Below, one piece after another: positions 7,522 through 15,517 of a stretch of 54,656 nucleotides of DNA. Each line of letters starts with the position of its first letter. Positions within the stretch are counted from its first letter, which is position 1. The notes under the pieces are model-generated. The model worked only from the letters and a program-made list of their open reading frames with translations. It did not search any database and was not told where the DNA came from. This DNA comes from Acidobacteriota bacterium (GTDB lineage: Bacteria; Acidobacteriota; Thermoanaerobaculia; UBA5066). The stretch is taken from positions 1 to 54,656 of the forward strand of contig JAKPXO010000456.1 of the NCBI GenBank assembly GCA_029567505.1. The letters are read 5' to 3'. The position numbers were made by a program, and so were the translations under genes.

Positions 7522-9396
7522 ATGCGACCGACCACCCCGCCGATCCTCCTCGCTCTCGTCCTCGCGCTTCCCGCCGGCGGAAGCGAGCTCGAGGTCCGCG
7601 CCGCGACGCTGGCCCGCGTCGGTGGCGCGTGGTCCCCGTCCTTCTCGCCCGACGGCACGCGCCTCGCCTTCGTCTCGGACCTCTCCGGCGTGCCACAGGC
7701 CTGGACGCTCCCCCTCACGGGCGGCTTCCCGGAGCGCGTCACGCCGTTCGAGGACCCGGTCGTGAGGGTCCGCTGGTCACCCGCGAGCGCGCTCCTGGCG
7801 TTCGCGGTCGCGCCGGGCGGAGCCGCGAACGAGCAGGTCTGGGTCTCGCGCCCCGACGGCACCGGCCTCCGGCTCCTGACGGACGGCGGGAGGGAGACGA
7901 ACCGCCTCGACGGATTCACCCCCGACGCCTCCCGCCTCCGGGTCGCCTCCAGCGGGAGGAGCGTCGCCGCGATCGACGCCTACCTCCTCGACCCGCTCAC
8001 GGGCGAGGCCTCGGCCCGGACCTCCGTCCCGGGAGAGAGCTCCTTCTCCGACGTCTCCTGCGACGGCCGCTTCGCCCTCCTCGCCCGCTCGTCGCGCGCT
8101 GGCGACGACGACCTCTTTCTCGTCGACCTCGCGAGCGGGGCCGAGCTCCTCCTGACGAACGCCGGGAGCCCAGCGGCCGTCCGGCAGGCCGCGCTCTCGC
8201 CCGACGCGAGCACCGTCTGGCTCTCCACCGACGCCGGCCGCGATCTCCTCGCCTTCGCCCGGATCCGCTTCGCCCCGAACGGCGCTCCCGGCCCGGTCGA
8301 GTTCGTCGCCGCCCGCGACGACGCGGAGCTCTCCGCGTTCGCCGTCGACGGGGCCGGGCTCACCGCCGCGCTCGTCTGGAGCGTCGCCGGGCGGAACGAG
8401 CTCGTCTTCGTCGACCTCGCCACGCTGCGAAGCCGCCCCGGACCGGCCCTCCCGGCCGAGACCGCCTCCGAGCCCGTCTTCTCGCCGGACGGGTCGCGGC
8501 TCGCGCTGGTCCTCTCCGGTCCCGCGACGCCGTCCGACGTCTGGGTCCTCGAGAGGGCTCGCGGGACGTTCCGCCAGGTGACGAGGAGCCCCCACGCCGG
8601 CGTCGACCCCGGCTCGCTCGTGAAGCCGACCCTCGTGCGGCTTCCCGGGAGGGACGGCCTCCCCATTTCCGCCCGGCTCTACCGCCCCCGCGGCGCCACC
8701 GGCCCGGGGCCGTTCGTCCTCTCCCTGGAGGGCGGCCCGGAGACCTCCGAGCCGGGCACCTTCCGCGCCGACGTCCACGCGCTCGTCGCGGAGGGGATCT
8801 CGGTCCTCGCGCCCTCCGTCCGCGGGAGCGCGGGCTTCGGCAGGAGATTCGCGAGTCTCGACGACGGCCCGCTCCGCCGCGACGCGATCGAGGACGTCGC
8901 GGCCTGCGCCGACTGGGCCGTCGCCGCGGGCCTGGCCGACCCGGAACGGATCGGGCTCCTCGGAGTCTCCGGCGGCGGCCACCTCGCGATGGCCGCCCTC
9001 GCCGCGTTCCCGCGACGCTTCGCGGCCGCCGCCACGCTCCACGGCTTCGCCGACCTCCCCTCCTTCCTCCGGACGACCGAGCCGTGGCTGGCGGCCGCCA
9101 CGAAGGCGGAGTACGGCGACCCCGAGACCGACCCGCTCCTCCTCGCGACGCTCTCCCCGGCCCGCCGCCTCGACCGGGTCACGACGCCGACGCTGGTCCT
9201 GCACGGCGCGAACGACACGATCTGCCCCGTCGAGGGCGCCGAGGCCCTCGTGCGGAGCCTCGACCGCCACGGCGTCCCGACGCGATGGGTCCTCTTCCCC
9301 GACGAAGGTCACGGGCTCCGGAAGACCTCGAACAGCGTCCGCGCGACGGTCGAGGTCGTTCGCTGGTTCACGAGCTACCTCGGCGGCCGGACGTAG
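7522..9396 (+). CDS. Secreted S9-family peptidase (prolyl oligopeptidase/acylaminoacyl-peptidase type)
   Basis: 624 residues from ATG at 7522, chosen over an in-frame GTG at 7516 because GAGG then lies 5 bp upstream. A signal peptide (LLALVLALPAGG) precedes a WD40/TolB-like beta-propeller (~30-370) with repeated FSPDGTRLAFVSD-type strands. The C-terminal alpha/beta hydrolase domain (~380-620) has the nucleophile S483 in GVSGGGH, acid D565 in GANDTICP and base H597 in PDEGHGL. The architecture is S9C-like, and such enzymes cleave short peptides in the periplasm or outside the cell. The gene ends 29 bp before the convergent cation transporter gene. No partner gene suggests a specific substrate. 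Confidence 0.9.
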   Translation: MRPTTPPILLALVLALPAGGSELEVRAATLARVGGAWSPSFSPDGTRLAFVSDLSGVPQAWTLPLTGGFPERVTPFEDPVVRVRWSPASALLAFAVAPGGAANEQVWVSRPDGTGLRLLTDGGRETNRLDGFTPDASRLRVASSGRSVAAIDAYLLDPLTGEASARTSVPGESSFSDVSCDGRFALLARSSRAGDDDLFLVDLASGAELLLTNAGSPAAVRQAALSPDASTVWLSTDAGRDLLAFARIRFAPNGAPGPVEFVAARDDAELSAFAVDGAGLTAALVWSVAGRNELVFVDLATLRSRPGPALPAETASEPVFSPDGSRLALVLSGPATPSDVWVLERARGTFRQVTRSPHAGVDPGSLVKPTLVRLPGRDGLPISARLYRPRGATGPGPFVLSLEGGPETSEPGTFRADVHALVAEGISVLAPSVRGSAGFGRRFASLDDGPLRRDAIEDVAACADWAVAAGLADPERIGLLGVSGGGHLAMAALAAFPRRFAAAATLHGFADLPSFLRTTEPWLAAATKAEYGDPETDPLLLATLSPARRLDRVTTPTLVLHGANDTICPVEGAEALVRSLDRHGVPTRWVLFPDEGHGLRKTSNSVRATVEVVRWFTSYLGGRT

Positions 9397-9425
9397 GGGC
9401 GGACACCGACGGCCTCGCCGCCGGC

Positions 9426-10844
9426 TCACTCCTCCCGCGGCTCGACGTGAATGACGACCCGGCCCCCGCCCAGCCGGCGCTTCAGCTCCCGCTCGACCTC
9501 GTCGGAGAGGGCGTGCGCCTCTCCGACGGACAGGTCGCCCGGCACCGGAAGCGAGAAGGAGACGAAGAGCCCGTCCTCGCCGCGACGGACCGCGAGCCCT
9601 TCCGGCCGGAACGACGGCCCTCTCTCGGCTCGCAGCCGATCGAGCTCGGAGCGGACCGGGGCGTCGTCCGCGGGCGCCGTCTTCCGCACGGCCGTCGTCT
9701 CTCCGACCGGCTCGATGTGGCTCACGACGTGCGCGACTTCGGGCGCCGCCCGGCGAAGGTCCTCTTCGAACACGGAGACGACGTCGTGCGCCTCCCGGAC
9801 GGTCAGCTGCTCGTCCACCTCCAGGTGGAGCTCCATCGAGACGTTCCCGTCCGTCCCGTGCGTCCGGATCGCGTGGGCGCCGAGCCCGTGCCGCGCGGCG
9901 AGGAGGCGCGTCGTGGCGAGGAGCCCCTCGTTCCCCTCGGAGACCGGCTCGACGTGGGCGACGACGTCGGCGCCGGGGAGGAGCCGCTTCAGCTCCGCCT
10001 CCGCGGCGTCGGCGATCTCGTGCGCCCGCTCGAACGCGACGTGGCGGCCGACGGTCAGCGTCGCGTCGACGAAGGCGTGCGGCCCCGTCCTCCTCACCCG
10101 GAGCGCCGGGACGTCGACGACGCCCGGGACGCGCGCCGCCGCCACGAGCCGCTCCTTCAGGCCGACCGGGACCGCGTCGACGAGGTCGTCGATCGACTTC
10201 CTCCCGAGGTTCAGCGAGAGGACGACGACGATGGCCGCCACGACGAGCGCGGCGACGGCGTCGGCTTTCGCGAGCCAGGCGACGCCGGTCCGCTGCGAGA
10301 CGACGACGAGCGCGAGCCCCAGGAGGACGACGGCCGAGGACCAGACGTCCGTCGAGAAGTGGAGCGCGTCCGCCTCGAGCGCCTGGCTCCCGTACTTCTT
10401 CGCGGTGCGCGCGAGCGCCCGCGAACGGGAGACGTCGACGACGATCGAGATCGCCATCACGGCGAAGGCCCAGGCGGTCGGCTCGACGTGCGCCGGGTGG
10501 AAGAAGAGACGCTCGATCGACTCGTAGACGATCCAGAGGCAGGTCAGGAGGAGCAGCGCGGTCTCGAAGAGCGCCGAGAGGTTCTCGATCTTCCCGTGCC
10601 CGTAGGTGTGCTCCGGGTCGGCGGGTCGCCCCGCGGCCCGCACGGCCCACAGGGTCACGACCGCGGCGACGAGGTCGAGCGACGAGTGGGCCGCCTCGGC
10701 GAGGATGCCGATCGAGCCGGTCGAGACGCCGACGGCGACCTTCATTGCCGTCAGGAAGACCGCCGCCAGGACGGAGGAGAGCGCGACGAAGCGCTTCTCC
10801 CGGTCGGCCTTCTCGAAGCCTTCCCGAAGCGCCGCGGTCGTCAC
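9426..10844 (-). CDS. Cation diffusion facilitator with three tandem C-terminal domains
   Basis: 472 residues, long for the family (about 300). Six membrane segments occupy ~15-215, with the transport-site motifs H53-x-x-x-D57 in TM2 (AAHSSLD) and H162-x-x-x-D166 in TM5 (LHFSTD). This pattern is common in Zn2+/Fe2+/Co2+ exporters. GHGKIE follows TM2. The usual single cytoplasmic domain (~225-300) is followed by two more copies (~308-379 and ~400-470). Each copy ends in a HVEP or HIEP motif after a helix of the type AHEIADAAEAELKR, AHDVVSVFEEDLRR or AHALSDEVERELKR. Efflux is presumably driven by proton antiport. The start overlaps the stop of the SRPBCC gene by 4 bp (ATGA), so the two are probably cotranslated. 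Confidence 0.93.
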   Translation of the reverse strand: MTTAALREGFEKADREKRFVALSSVLAAVFLTAMKVAVGVSTGSIGILAEAAHSSLDLVAAVVTLWAVRAAGRPADPEHTYGHGKIENLSALFETALLLLTCLWIVYESIERLFFHPAHVEPTAWAFAVMAISIVVDVSRSRALARTAKKYGSQALEADALHFSTDVWSSAVVLLGLALVVVSQRTGVAWLAKADAVAALVVAAIVVVLSLNLGRKSIDDLVDAVPVGLKERLVAAARVPGVVDVPALRVRRTGPHAFVDATLTVGRHVAFERAHEIADAAEAELKRLLPGADVVAHVEPVSEGNEGLLATTRLLAARHGLGAHAIRTHGTDGNVSMELHLEVDEQLTVREAHDVVSVFEEDLRRAAPEVAHVVSHIEPVGETTAVRKTAPADDAPVRSELDRLRAERGPSFRPEGLAVRRGEDGLFVSFSLPVPGDLSVGEAHALSDEVERELKRRLGGGRVVIHVEPREE

Positions 10845-11482
10845 GGGACGGTCGCGGCCTTCTCCGCCTCACCCTCGGCCCGGCGTGCGAGGCCCGAGAC
10901 GGCCCCCTGGAAGAGGCGGCTCCAGCGGGACTGGACGAGCGGCGCGACGAGGCCGACCGGGCCGCCGTGGAGGACCTCCACGTTCGCGACGAACGTCCGC
11001 GTCGGTGTGACCGGCGTGAAGCGCCAGAGGTGACAGGAAACGACCCCTCCCTCGTCGCGGCACCACGTCACCTCGCGGCCGGGCGTCAGGCGGGTGACGA
11101 ACTCCCGCGTGCGCACCGTCCCGAGCGGGAAGCCGAGCGCGAGGACCTGCTCAAAGCCGCCGGCGACCCGGAAGCCGGGCTCGCCGGTCCAGCGCGCCCC
11201 GAGGTGGAGGGGCCTCGACCAGAGCGGCCACTCTTCGAGACGGGAGAAGACCTTCCAGGCCGTCGCCGCGGGCGCGCCGACGCTCCCCGAGGAGGCGACG
11301 ACGAGCGTCTTCCAGGAGTCGAGCGGGACGCCGGCGGCTTCCGCGGCGGCACGCGCCGCCGCCGTCTCGGCCTCCGTCCCCGAGAAACCGACCCGCAGGG
11401 CCGACATCGCGAAGACCGCCGCCAGGACGAGGAGGACGAGGACCGCGGCGAGACCGACGAGGCGGCGACGGGGGCGCATCAT
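10841..11482 (-). CDS. Membrane-anchored SRPBCC (START-like) protein
   Basis: 213 residues. A single hydrophobic segment (residues ~8-28, LVGLAAVLVLLVLAAVFAM) anchors a SRPBCC/polyketide-cyclase-like ligand-binding domain (~60-200). The domain is recognised from VGAPAATAWKVFSRLEEWPLWSR, FPLGTVRTREFVTRLTPGREVTW and the C-terminal helix VQSRWSRLFQGAVSGLARRAE. The family binds hydrophobic ligands in an open cavity. No specific ligand is suggested. It is the promoter-proximal gene of a two-gene unit with the cation transporter (4-bp overlap). Its ATG at 11482 has a TAGACT box 7 bp upstream and no Shine-Dalgarno. A second ATG follows immediately. Confidence 0.75.
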   Translation of the reverse strand: MMRPRRRLVGLAAVLVLLVLAAVFAMSALRVGFSGTEAETAAARAAAEAAGVPLDSWKTLVVASSGSVGAPAATAWKVFSRLEEWPLWSRPLHLGARWTGEPGFRVAGGFEQVLALGFPLGTVRTREFVTRLTPGREVTWCRDEGGVVSCHLWRFTPVTPTRTFVANVEVLHGGPVGLVAPLVQSRWSRLFQGAVSGLARRAEGEAEKAATVP

Positions 11483-11489
11483 CCGGACG

Positions 11490-11495
11490 AGTCTA
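11490..11495 (-). promoter_or_regulatory. -10 box (TAGACT) of the SRPBCC/CDF unit, leaderless type
   Basis: TAGACT on the minus strand, 7 bp before the ATG at 11482. It overlaps the very end of the upstream EamA gene, so the unit appears to be transcribed independently. Confidence 0.5.
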
Positions 11496-12389
11496 GGCCC
11501 CTCGCGGGACGCCGGCCGCAGGAGGAGCCGGCGGCCGCGCGTCGGCGCCCGACGCCCCGCCGCCTCCGGCCAGGAGGACCGCGGCGACGATGGCCGCGCC
11601 GCCCGCGAGCGTCGCGATCCCGATCGGCTCGGCGAACGCGACCCAGCCGAGGAGCGCGCCGAAGACGACCGTGAGCGGGTTCGCGAGCGTCGCCCTCCCG
11701 GCGGGCACCCGCGCGAGTCCCCGCGTGAGGAAGAGCTGGCCGAGCTGGCCGGCCGCGGCGATGAAGACGAGCCATCCCCACTCGACCGGCGTCGGCGCCG
11801 CGGGCCCCTCGACGAGCGTCCCGACCGTCGCGAGCGGGATCGACGTGAGCGGGAACCAGAGGACGATCGTCTCCTCGTGCTCGGTGCGGGAGGCGTCGCG
11901 GACGGTGACGTAGGCCGCCGCGGACAGGAGCGCCCCGAGGAGCCCGACGACGAGCGGTGCGAGGGAGGCGGGCGCGGGGCCCGTCCCCGGCGCGGCCCGC
12001 GGGACGAGGAGCGCGACGCCGGACGCCGCGAGGAGGAACGCCGGGACGAAGCGCTTGCCCGGCTTCTCCGAGAGGAACCAGGCGGCGAGGACCGCCGTGA
12101 AGACGGGGTGCACCTGCTGGAGGAGGACCGCGGTCGCGAGCGGCTGCCGGGCCACGGACCAGAAGTAGCAGGACAGAGCGAAGTGCCCGAGGGCGCCGCG
12201 CAGGACGAGGAGCCCCGGTCGCCGGGGACGCCACGAGAGGCCGCGCCTGCGGAGCAGGCAGAGCATGAAGAGCGCGTTCAGGACGCCCCGGACGAGGATC
12301 ACCTCCTGCGGCGGTACCCTCCCGCCGAGGAGCTTCGCCCCCGCCGCCATGAGGGCGAAGAAGAAGGCGGAGAGGGCCATCTCGCGCAC
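11493..12389 (-). CDS. EamA/DMT-family transporter
   Basis: 298 residues, ten predicted membrane segments in two EamA halves (~1-130 and ~150-285). Family features include an N-terminal ALSAFFFALMAAGAKLL, LVRGVLNALFMLCLL, and the half-ending AVLLQQVHPVFTAVLAAWFLSE. The second half has PAGRATLANPLTVVFGALLGWVAFAEP, the classical EamA position for solute-gate residues. These inner-membrane proteins export or import small metabolites such as amino acids and nucleosides, and the substrate cannot be read from sequence. The ~20-residue C-terminal tail is Gly/Ala/Pro-rich. The GTG start at 12389 has a GATAAT box 8 bp upstream, and an ATG three codons later is an alternative. It is divergent from another EamA gene. 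Confidence 0.88.
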   Translation of the reverse strand: MREMALSAFFFALMAAGAKLLGGRVPPQEVILVRGVLNALFMLCLLRRRGLSWRPRRPGLLVLRGALGHFALSCYFWSVARQPLATAVLLQQVHPVFTAVLAAWFLSEKPGKRFVPAFLLAASGVALLVPRAAPGTGPAPASLAPLVVGLLGALLSAAAYVTVRDASRTEHEETIVLWFPLTSIPLATVGTLVEGPAAPTPVEWGWLVFIAAAGQLGQLFLTRGLARVPAGRATLANPLTVVFGALLGWVAFAEPIGIATLAGGAAIVAAVLLAGGGGASGADARPPAPPAAGVPRGA

Positions 12390-12397
12390 GGCCGGCG

Positions 12398-12403
12398 ATT
12401 ATC
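12398..12403 (-). promoter_or_regulatory. -10 box (GATAAT) of the minus-strand EamA gene, leaderless type
   Basis: GATAAT on the minus strand, 8 bp before the GTG at 12389, with no Shine-Dalgarno. Confidence 0.45.
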
Positions 12404-12433
12404 CGCGAGGGGCGCCCCGCGGCGCGCCGGTGC

Positions 12434-12439
12434 GATACT
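12434..12439 (+). promoter_or_regulatory. -10-like box (GATACT) of the plus-strand EamA gene
   Basis: GATACT lies 9 bp before the TTG at 12449. The spacing is one or two bases longer than for the other leaderless candidates, so support is weaker. Confidence 0.3.
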
Positions 12440-12448
12440 CCGCCTCCC

Positions 12449-13330
12449 TTGGCCCACCTCGTCCTCGCCCTGACGGTCCTCGTCTGGTCGTTCTCGTTCC
12501 TGGCGGCGGCGCGCCTGCGCCAGGAGCTCGGCCTCGGGGAGGCGCTCGCGGCGCGGTTCGTCCCGGTGCTCCTCGGGGCCGGCGCATACCTCCTCGTGCG
12601 CCGCCCGCTCCGGATCCCGCGCGCGGCGTGGCCGACGGTCGTCGCGATGGGCCTCCTCTCGGTCCCCGTCTACAACGTCTTCTTCTTCCATGGAATGAAG
12701 ACGGTCCCGAGCGGCACGGCGGCGCTCGTCATCGCGCTCAACCCGGTCTTCACCGCCGTCCTCGCCCGCCTCGTCCTCGGCGAGCCGTTCGGCCGGAGGC
12801 ACGTCGCCGGCCTCGCCCTCGCGCTCGCCGGAGTCTTCGTCGTCATCCGCTTCGGCACGGACAAGCCCGTCGACTGGCCCTATCTCTCGAGCGCCCTCCT
12901 CCTCGCGCTCGCCCCCCTCTCCTGGGCGTTCTACGCCGTCCTCGGGCGGAGGCTCCCCGCCGAGGCGGACCCGATCGACACGTCGTACGCGCTCCTCTTC
13001 GTCGGGAGCCTCCCTCTCCTGGCGTTCGCCCGCCCCTCCACGGTCGCGAAGCTCGCCGCGAGCCCCGGGGCGCTCGGGTCGGCGCTCTACCTCGCCGTCC
13101 CCTGCACGCTCCTCGCCTGGGTCTCGTTCCTCTGGGCGCTGAAGAGGCTCCCCGCCGGCGAGGCGGCGGCCTTCATCTTCCTGAACCCGCCGCTCGCGAA
13201 CCTCTGGGCGTTCGTCCTCGAAGGGCAGACGCTGCGGGCTCCGTTCCTCGCGGGAGCCGCGATCCTCCTCGCCGGCGTCGGGCTGATCGTCCTCCGCCCC
13301 GCGACGAACCGGCGTAGGCTCCGAACGTGA
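12449..13330 (+). CDS. EamA/DMT-family transporter
   Basis: 293 residues from TTG at 12449, giving the usual EamA N-terminus (LVLALTVLVWSFSFLAAARL). Two five-helix halves are seen. The first ends with PSGTAALVIALNPVFTAVLARLVLGEPF and the second with LPAGEAAAFIFLNPPLANLWAFVLEGQ, both canonical EamA segments. It is likely an inner-membrane metabolite exporter of unknown substrate. It is divergent from the other EamA gene (59 bp between starts), and the two proteins are not close copies. Its stop overlaps the GTG start of the following cation transporter by 4 bp, so the two form a small operon. Confidence 0.88.
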   Translation: MAHLVLALTVLVWSFSFLAAARLRQELGLGEALAARFVPVLLGAGAYLLVRRPLRIPRAAWPTVVAMGLLSVPVYNVFFFHGMKTVPSGTAALVIALNPVFTAVLARLVLGEPFGRRHVAGLALALAGVFVVIRFGTDKPVDWPYLSSALLLALAPLSWAFYAVLGRRLPAEADPIDTSYALLFVGSLPLLAFARPSTVAKLAASPGALGSALYLAVPCTLLAWVSFLWALKRLPAGEAAAFIFLNPPLANLWAFVLEGQTLRAPFLAGAAILLAGVGLIVLRPATNRRRLRT

Positions 13331-14247
13331 CCGGCGCGCACACCCTCGGCGGCGCCCAACGCTACGCGCTCCTCTCCGTCGGCGCCGCGATCGCGACGAT
13401 CTCGCTGAAGCTCGTCGCCTGGCACCTGACGAAGTCCGTCGGCCTCCTCTCCGACGCCGTCGAGTCGGTCGTCAACCTCCTCGCGGCCGTCGTCGCCCTG
13501 TGGGCCCTCCGGGTCGCGGCCGAGCCGCCCGACGCCGAGCACCACTTCGGGCACGAGAAGGCGGAGTACCTCGCCTCCGCCTTCGAAGGCCTCGCGATCC
13601 TCGGCGCCTCAATCGCGATCGCGCTCACCGCCTGGCAACGGATCGCCGACCCGAGGCCGATCGAGTCGGCCTGGCTCGGCCTCACCGTCTCGACCGTCGC
13701 CTCCGCGATCAACGGAGCGGTCGCGTTCGTCCTCTTCCGGGCGGGGAAGCGCCTCGACTCGATCACGCTCCGCTCCGACGCGCACCACCTGATGACCGAC
13801 GTCTGGACCTCGGCCGGCGTCCTCTCGGGCGTCGCCCTCGTCCAGCTCACCGGCTGGCACATCCTCGACCCGATCGTTGCCCTCGCCGTGGCGACGAACA
13901 TCGTCTGGATGGCCGGGAAGATCCTCGTCGAGACGGCGCACGGCCTTCTCGACAAGACGATCCCCGAAGGCGAGCAGGCTTCGCTCGAGACGCTCCTCCA
14001 GAAGTTCCGGAGCGGGGGCGTCGACCTCCACGCCGTGAGGACGAGGCAGGCCGGACCGGTCCGCTTCGTCGACATGCACGTCCTCGTTCCGGGCGGCTGG
14101 ACGGTGCAGCGCGGTCACGACCTCTGCGAGGAGATCGAGCGCGAGGTGCGCACGATCCTCCCCCGCGCCTCCGTCCTCACCCACCTCGAGCCGATCGAGG
14201 ACCCCGCCTCCTGGGACGACCCGGGCTCCCCCCGCCGCCCGCGCTGA
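13327..14247 (+). CDS. Cation diffusion facilitator (FieF/YiiP-like)
   Basis: 306 residues from GTG at 13327, overlapping the preceding stop (GTGA). Six membrane segments (~12-215) are followed by one cytoplasmic domain (~215-295, FVDMHVLVPGGWTVQRGHDLCEEIEREV...THLEP), the standard length. Transport-site residues are D43 in TM2 (LLSDAVESVVN), where the second canonical Asp position appears as S47, and H154-x-x-x-D158 in TM5 (HHLMTD). FGHEKAEYLASAFEG follows TM2, as in other family members. It probably exports a divalent metal such as Zn2+, Fe2+ or Mn2+. The altered TM2 ligand set makes metal selectivity uncertain. It is the second divalent-cation exporter within 4 kb. Confidence 0.92.
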   Translation: MTGAHTLGGAQRYALLSVGAAIATISLKLVAWHLTKSVGLLSDAVESVVNLLAAVVALWALRVAAEPPDAEHHFGHEKAEYLASAFEGLAILGASIAIALTAWQRIADPRPIESAWLGLTVSTVASAINGAVAFVLFRAGKRLDSITLRSDAHHLMTDVWTSAGVLSGVALVQLTGWHILDPIVALAVATNIVWMAGKILVETAHGLLDKTIPEGEQASLETLLQKFRSGGVDLHAVRTRQAGPVRFVDMHVLVPGGWTVQRGHDLCEEIEREVRTILPRASVLTHLEPIEDPASWDDPGSPRRPR

Positions 14248-14579
14248 CCGCTCCGGGGCATGCCCCTTGCGGCTCCTGCCGCCGGTGCGGCTCCCGCGGA
14301 TCGGTGCCCCTGGCGCCGGCCTCCCGCAGCCGCAGGAGGTGCTGCAAAGGTCGCCCCGGAGGTCGGCGTCCGCGCCCGCGTCGTCGAGATACGCCTGCCA
14401 GACGGCGAGCGATCCGTCTCCGTGAAGGTTCTCGCCGCTCGCGCCGCGTCATCGAAGGTCGCCCGGTCGGTCCCGGGCCGAGGGGCCGGCCGGAGCGAGG
14501 AAAGCCGCTTCCGTCCCGGCCGCGCCGCGAGGGTCTCTCCCGGGCCGATCCCGGACGCCGCCAGAGGTTCAGGCGAGCC

Positions 14580-14613
14580 AAAAAAGGGGGGCGGCGCCGG
14601 GGGAAGCGCCGCC
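14580..14613 (-). terminator. Intrinsic terminator reading leftward
   Basis: On the minus strand an 8-bp stem (ggcggcgc / gcgccgcc, 14613-14606 with 14597-14590) and an 8-nt loop are followed by four C and six T (complement of A6 at 14580-14585). It is the only hairpin in the window with a proper T-tract. It lies ~240 bp after the stop of the DUF2383-like gene and ~70 bp after the small candidate frame. Confidence 0.7.
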
Positions 14614-14680
14614 TCCTGGGGGAGAAGCGGGAAGGACCTCGGGGGCCCGCAGGCGGCGGTCCGGCTCGCTCGCGCTCGCC

Positions 14681-14836
14681 TCATCCGATCTCGCCTGCTG
14701 GCTTTGTGGGCCTCGTCCCGGGGGGGATTCCGGTACCGGGGTCCTTCCCACTGTCGTTTCGTCTCGTTCGCGGCCCGGCCGCTCCGTTCACCTCCTCGAG
14801 GGTCGCGCCTTTCGGCTTCCTCTGACCGATCTCCAC
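14681..14836 (-). CDS. Possible small basic protein (51 aa), unrecognised
   Basis: A GTG-initiated frame of 51 codons on the minus strand begins 15 bp after the stop of the DUF2383-like gene. The peptide starts VEIGQRKPKGATLEEV and is rich in Gly, Pro, Arg and Lys, so it is likely disordered. No membrane segment, Cys or known motif was seen. In its favour, it lies directly between the upstream gene and the intrinsic terminator at 14580-14613, so it would be in the same transcript. Against it, there is no Shine-Dalgarno and GC-rich DNA keeps many frames open by chance. Treat as tentative. Confidence 0.25.
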   Translation of the reverse strand: MEIGQRKPKGATLEEVNGAAGPRTRRNDSGKDPGTGIPPGTRPTKPAGEIG

Positions 14837-14851
14837 GCAAGCGCTCTGCCA

Positions 14852-15352
14852 TCACGGCCGCGCCTCGCCGGCCGCCGGCTCGTCTCCGTGGGGCGTCAGG
14901 AGCGCCGAGAGGAGCTCGAGGTTCGTCGCCAGGCCCGGCGCGTACCGAGCCCGGACGAAGTCGGCCGGCCGGCCGGAGAGCTCCCGGAGCGTTCCGAGCG
15001 CGAGCTCCAGCGACGAACGTTCTCCGCCTTGCAGGCGCTTCAGGACCGTCGCGCCGTCGAGCCCGCCCGGGGCGCCCGCGACGCGACGCGCCACGTCCGT
15101 CCAGACGGCACGGGCACCCTCGGGCTCCTCCTCGTCCGAGGCCGAGAGAAGCCGCTGGATCTCGTCGGCGAAGCGCCGGTGCATCCGATAGAGGCTGCGA
15201 AGGGCGAGTGCGGGGCTCTCGCCACCTCGCTCGACCGAGTGGATCGCGGTCCGGTACGCCTCGCAGGCCGCGAGCTCGGCCCGGAGGAGAGTGTCCAGCG
15301 CTCCGGACGCGACGCGACAGCGCTCTTCGACGACGGCACGGCTCGATCTCAT
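14852..15352 (-). CDS. DUF2383-like four-helix-bundle protein
   Basis: 166 residues. The ATG at 15352 is fixed by a strong GGAGGTG Shine-Dalgarno 4 bp upstream; the longer open frame beyond it is Arg-rich and unlikely to be coding. The protein is almost entirely helical: residues ~10-60 (LLRAELAACEAYRTAIHSVE), then LRSLYRMHRRFADEIQRLL, LQGGERSSLELALGTLRELSG and a final RYAPGLATNLELLSALL. Alternating acidic and His residues in paired helices (E..C..Y; H..F..E) are typical of the ferritin-like DUF2383/PA2169 family. Their function is not known, although some are stress-induced. It is divergent from the hybrid histidine kinase gene. Confidence 0.6.
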   Translation of the reverse strand: MRSSRAVVEERCRVASGALDTLLRAELAACEAYRTAIHSVERGGESPALALRSLYRMHRRFADEIQRLLSASDEEEPEGARAVWTDVARRVAGAPGGLDGATVLKRLQGGERSSLELALGTLRELSGRPADFVRARYAPGLATNLELLSALLTPHGDEPAAGEARP

Positions 15353-15483
15353 GTCGCACCTCCCGTCCCGGGCTCGCGGCAGGGCCGCTTCCCGGCTCCG
15401 GGGGAGGTGCAAGGCGGGCGCCACCGCGCGACGGCGCCGCGGCCGGCGCAGCCCGTCCTCGCGCCGCTCCCACGCCCGCGACC

Positions 15484-15511
15484 TTGAAAACGGTGCCGTC
15501 CGAGAGAAGAT
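15484..15511 (+). promoter_or_regulatory. Candidate promoter of the hybrid kinase gene
   Basis: TTGAAA at 15484-15489, a 16-bp spacer, then GAAGAT at 15506-15511, which is 6 bp before the ATG at 15518. The -35 matches well and the -10 is weak. The geometry again predicts a leaderless message. Confidence 0.35.
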
Positions 15512-15517
15512 CTTTCC

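Larger units (their letters stand above)
14248..14851. other. 604-bp intergenic region
   Basis: No convincing large gene lies here. It contains an intrinsic terminator reading leftward (14580-14613) and a possible 51-codon minus-strand frame (14681-14836), each listed separately. From 14248 to about 14560 several GC-rich frames are open on both strands, but none combines a start, a ribosome-binding site and recognisable domains. Confidence 0.5.

Noticed and set aside
7425-11033. A plus-strand open frame of about 1200 codons crossing the S9 peptidase and the cation transporter
   Set aside because: It is Arg/Pro/Gly-rich, has no domain, and is a shadow of real genes. Extreme GC content removes stop codons from many alternative frames. 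Similar frames at 14260-17325, 20586-23627 and 34432-38223 were rejected for the same reason.
14251-14480. Minus-strand frame with a plausible stretch GDGSLAVWQAYLDDAG followed by a Cys-rich LCSTSCGCG
   Set aside because: It has no start codon after the preceding in-frame stop, no ribosome-binding site and no continuation on either side. It could be a gene remnant but cannot be supported.
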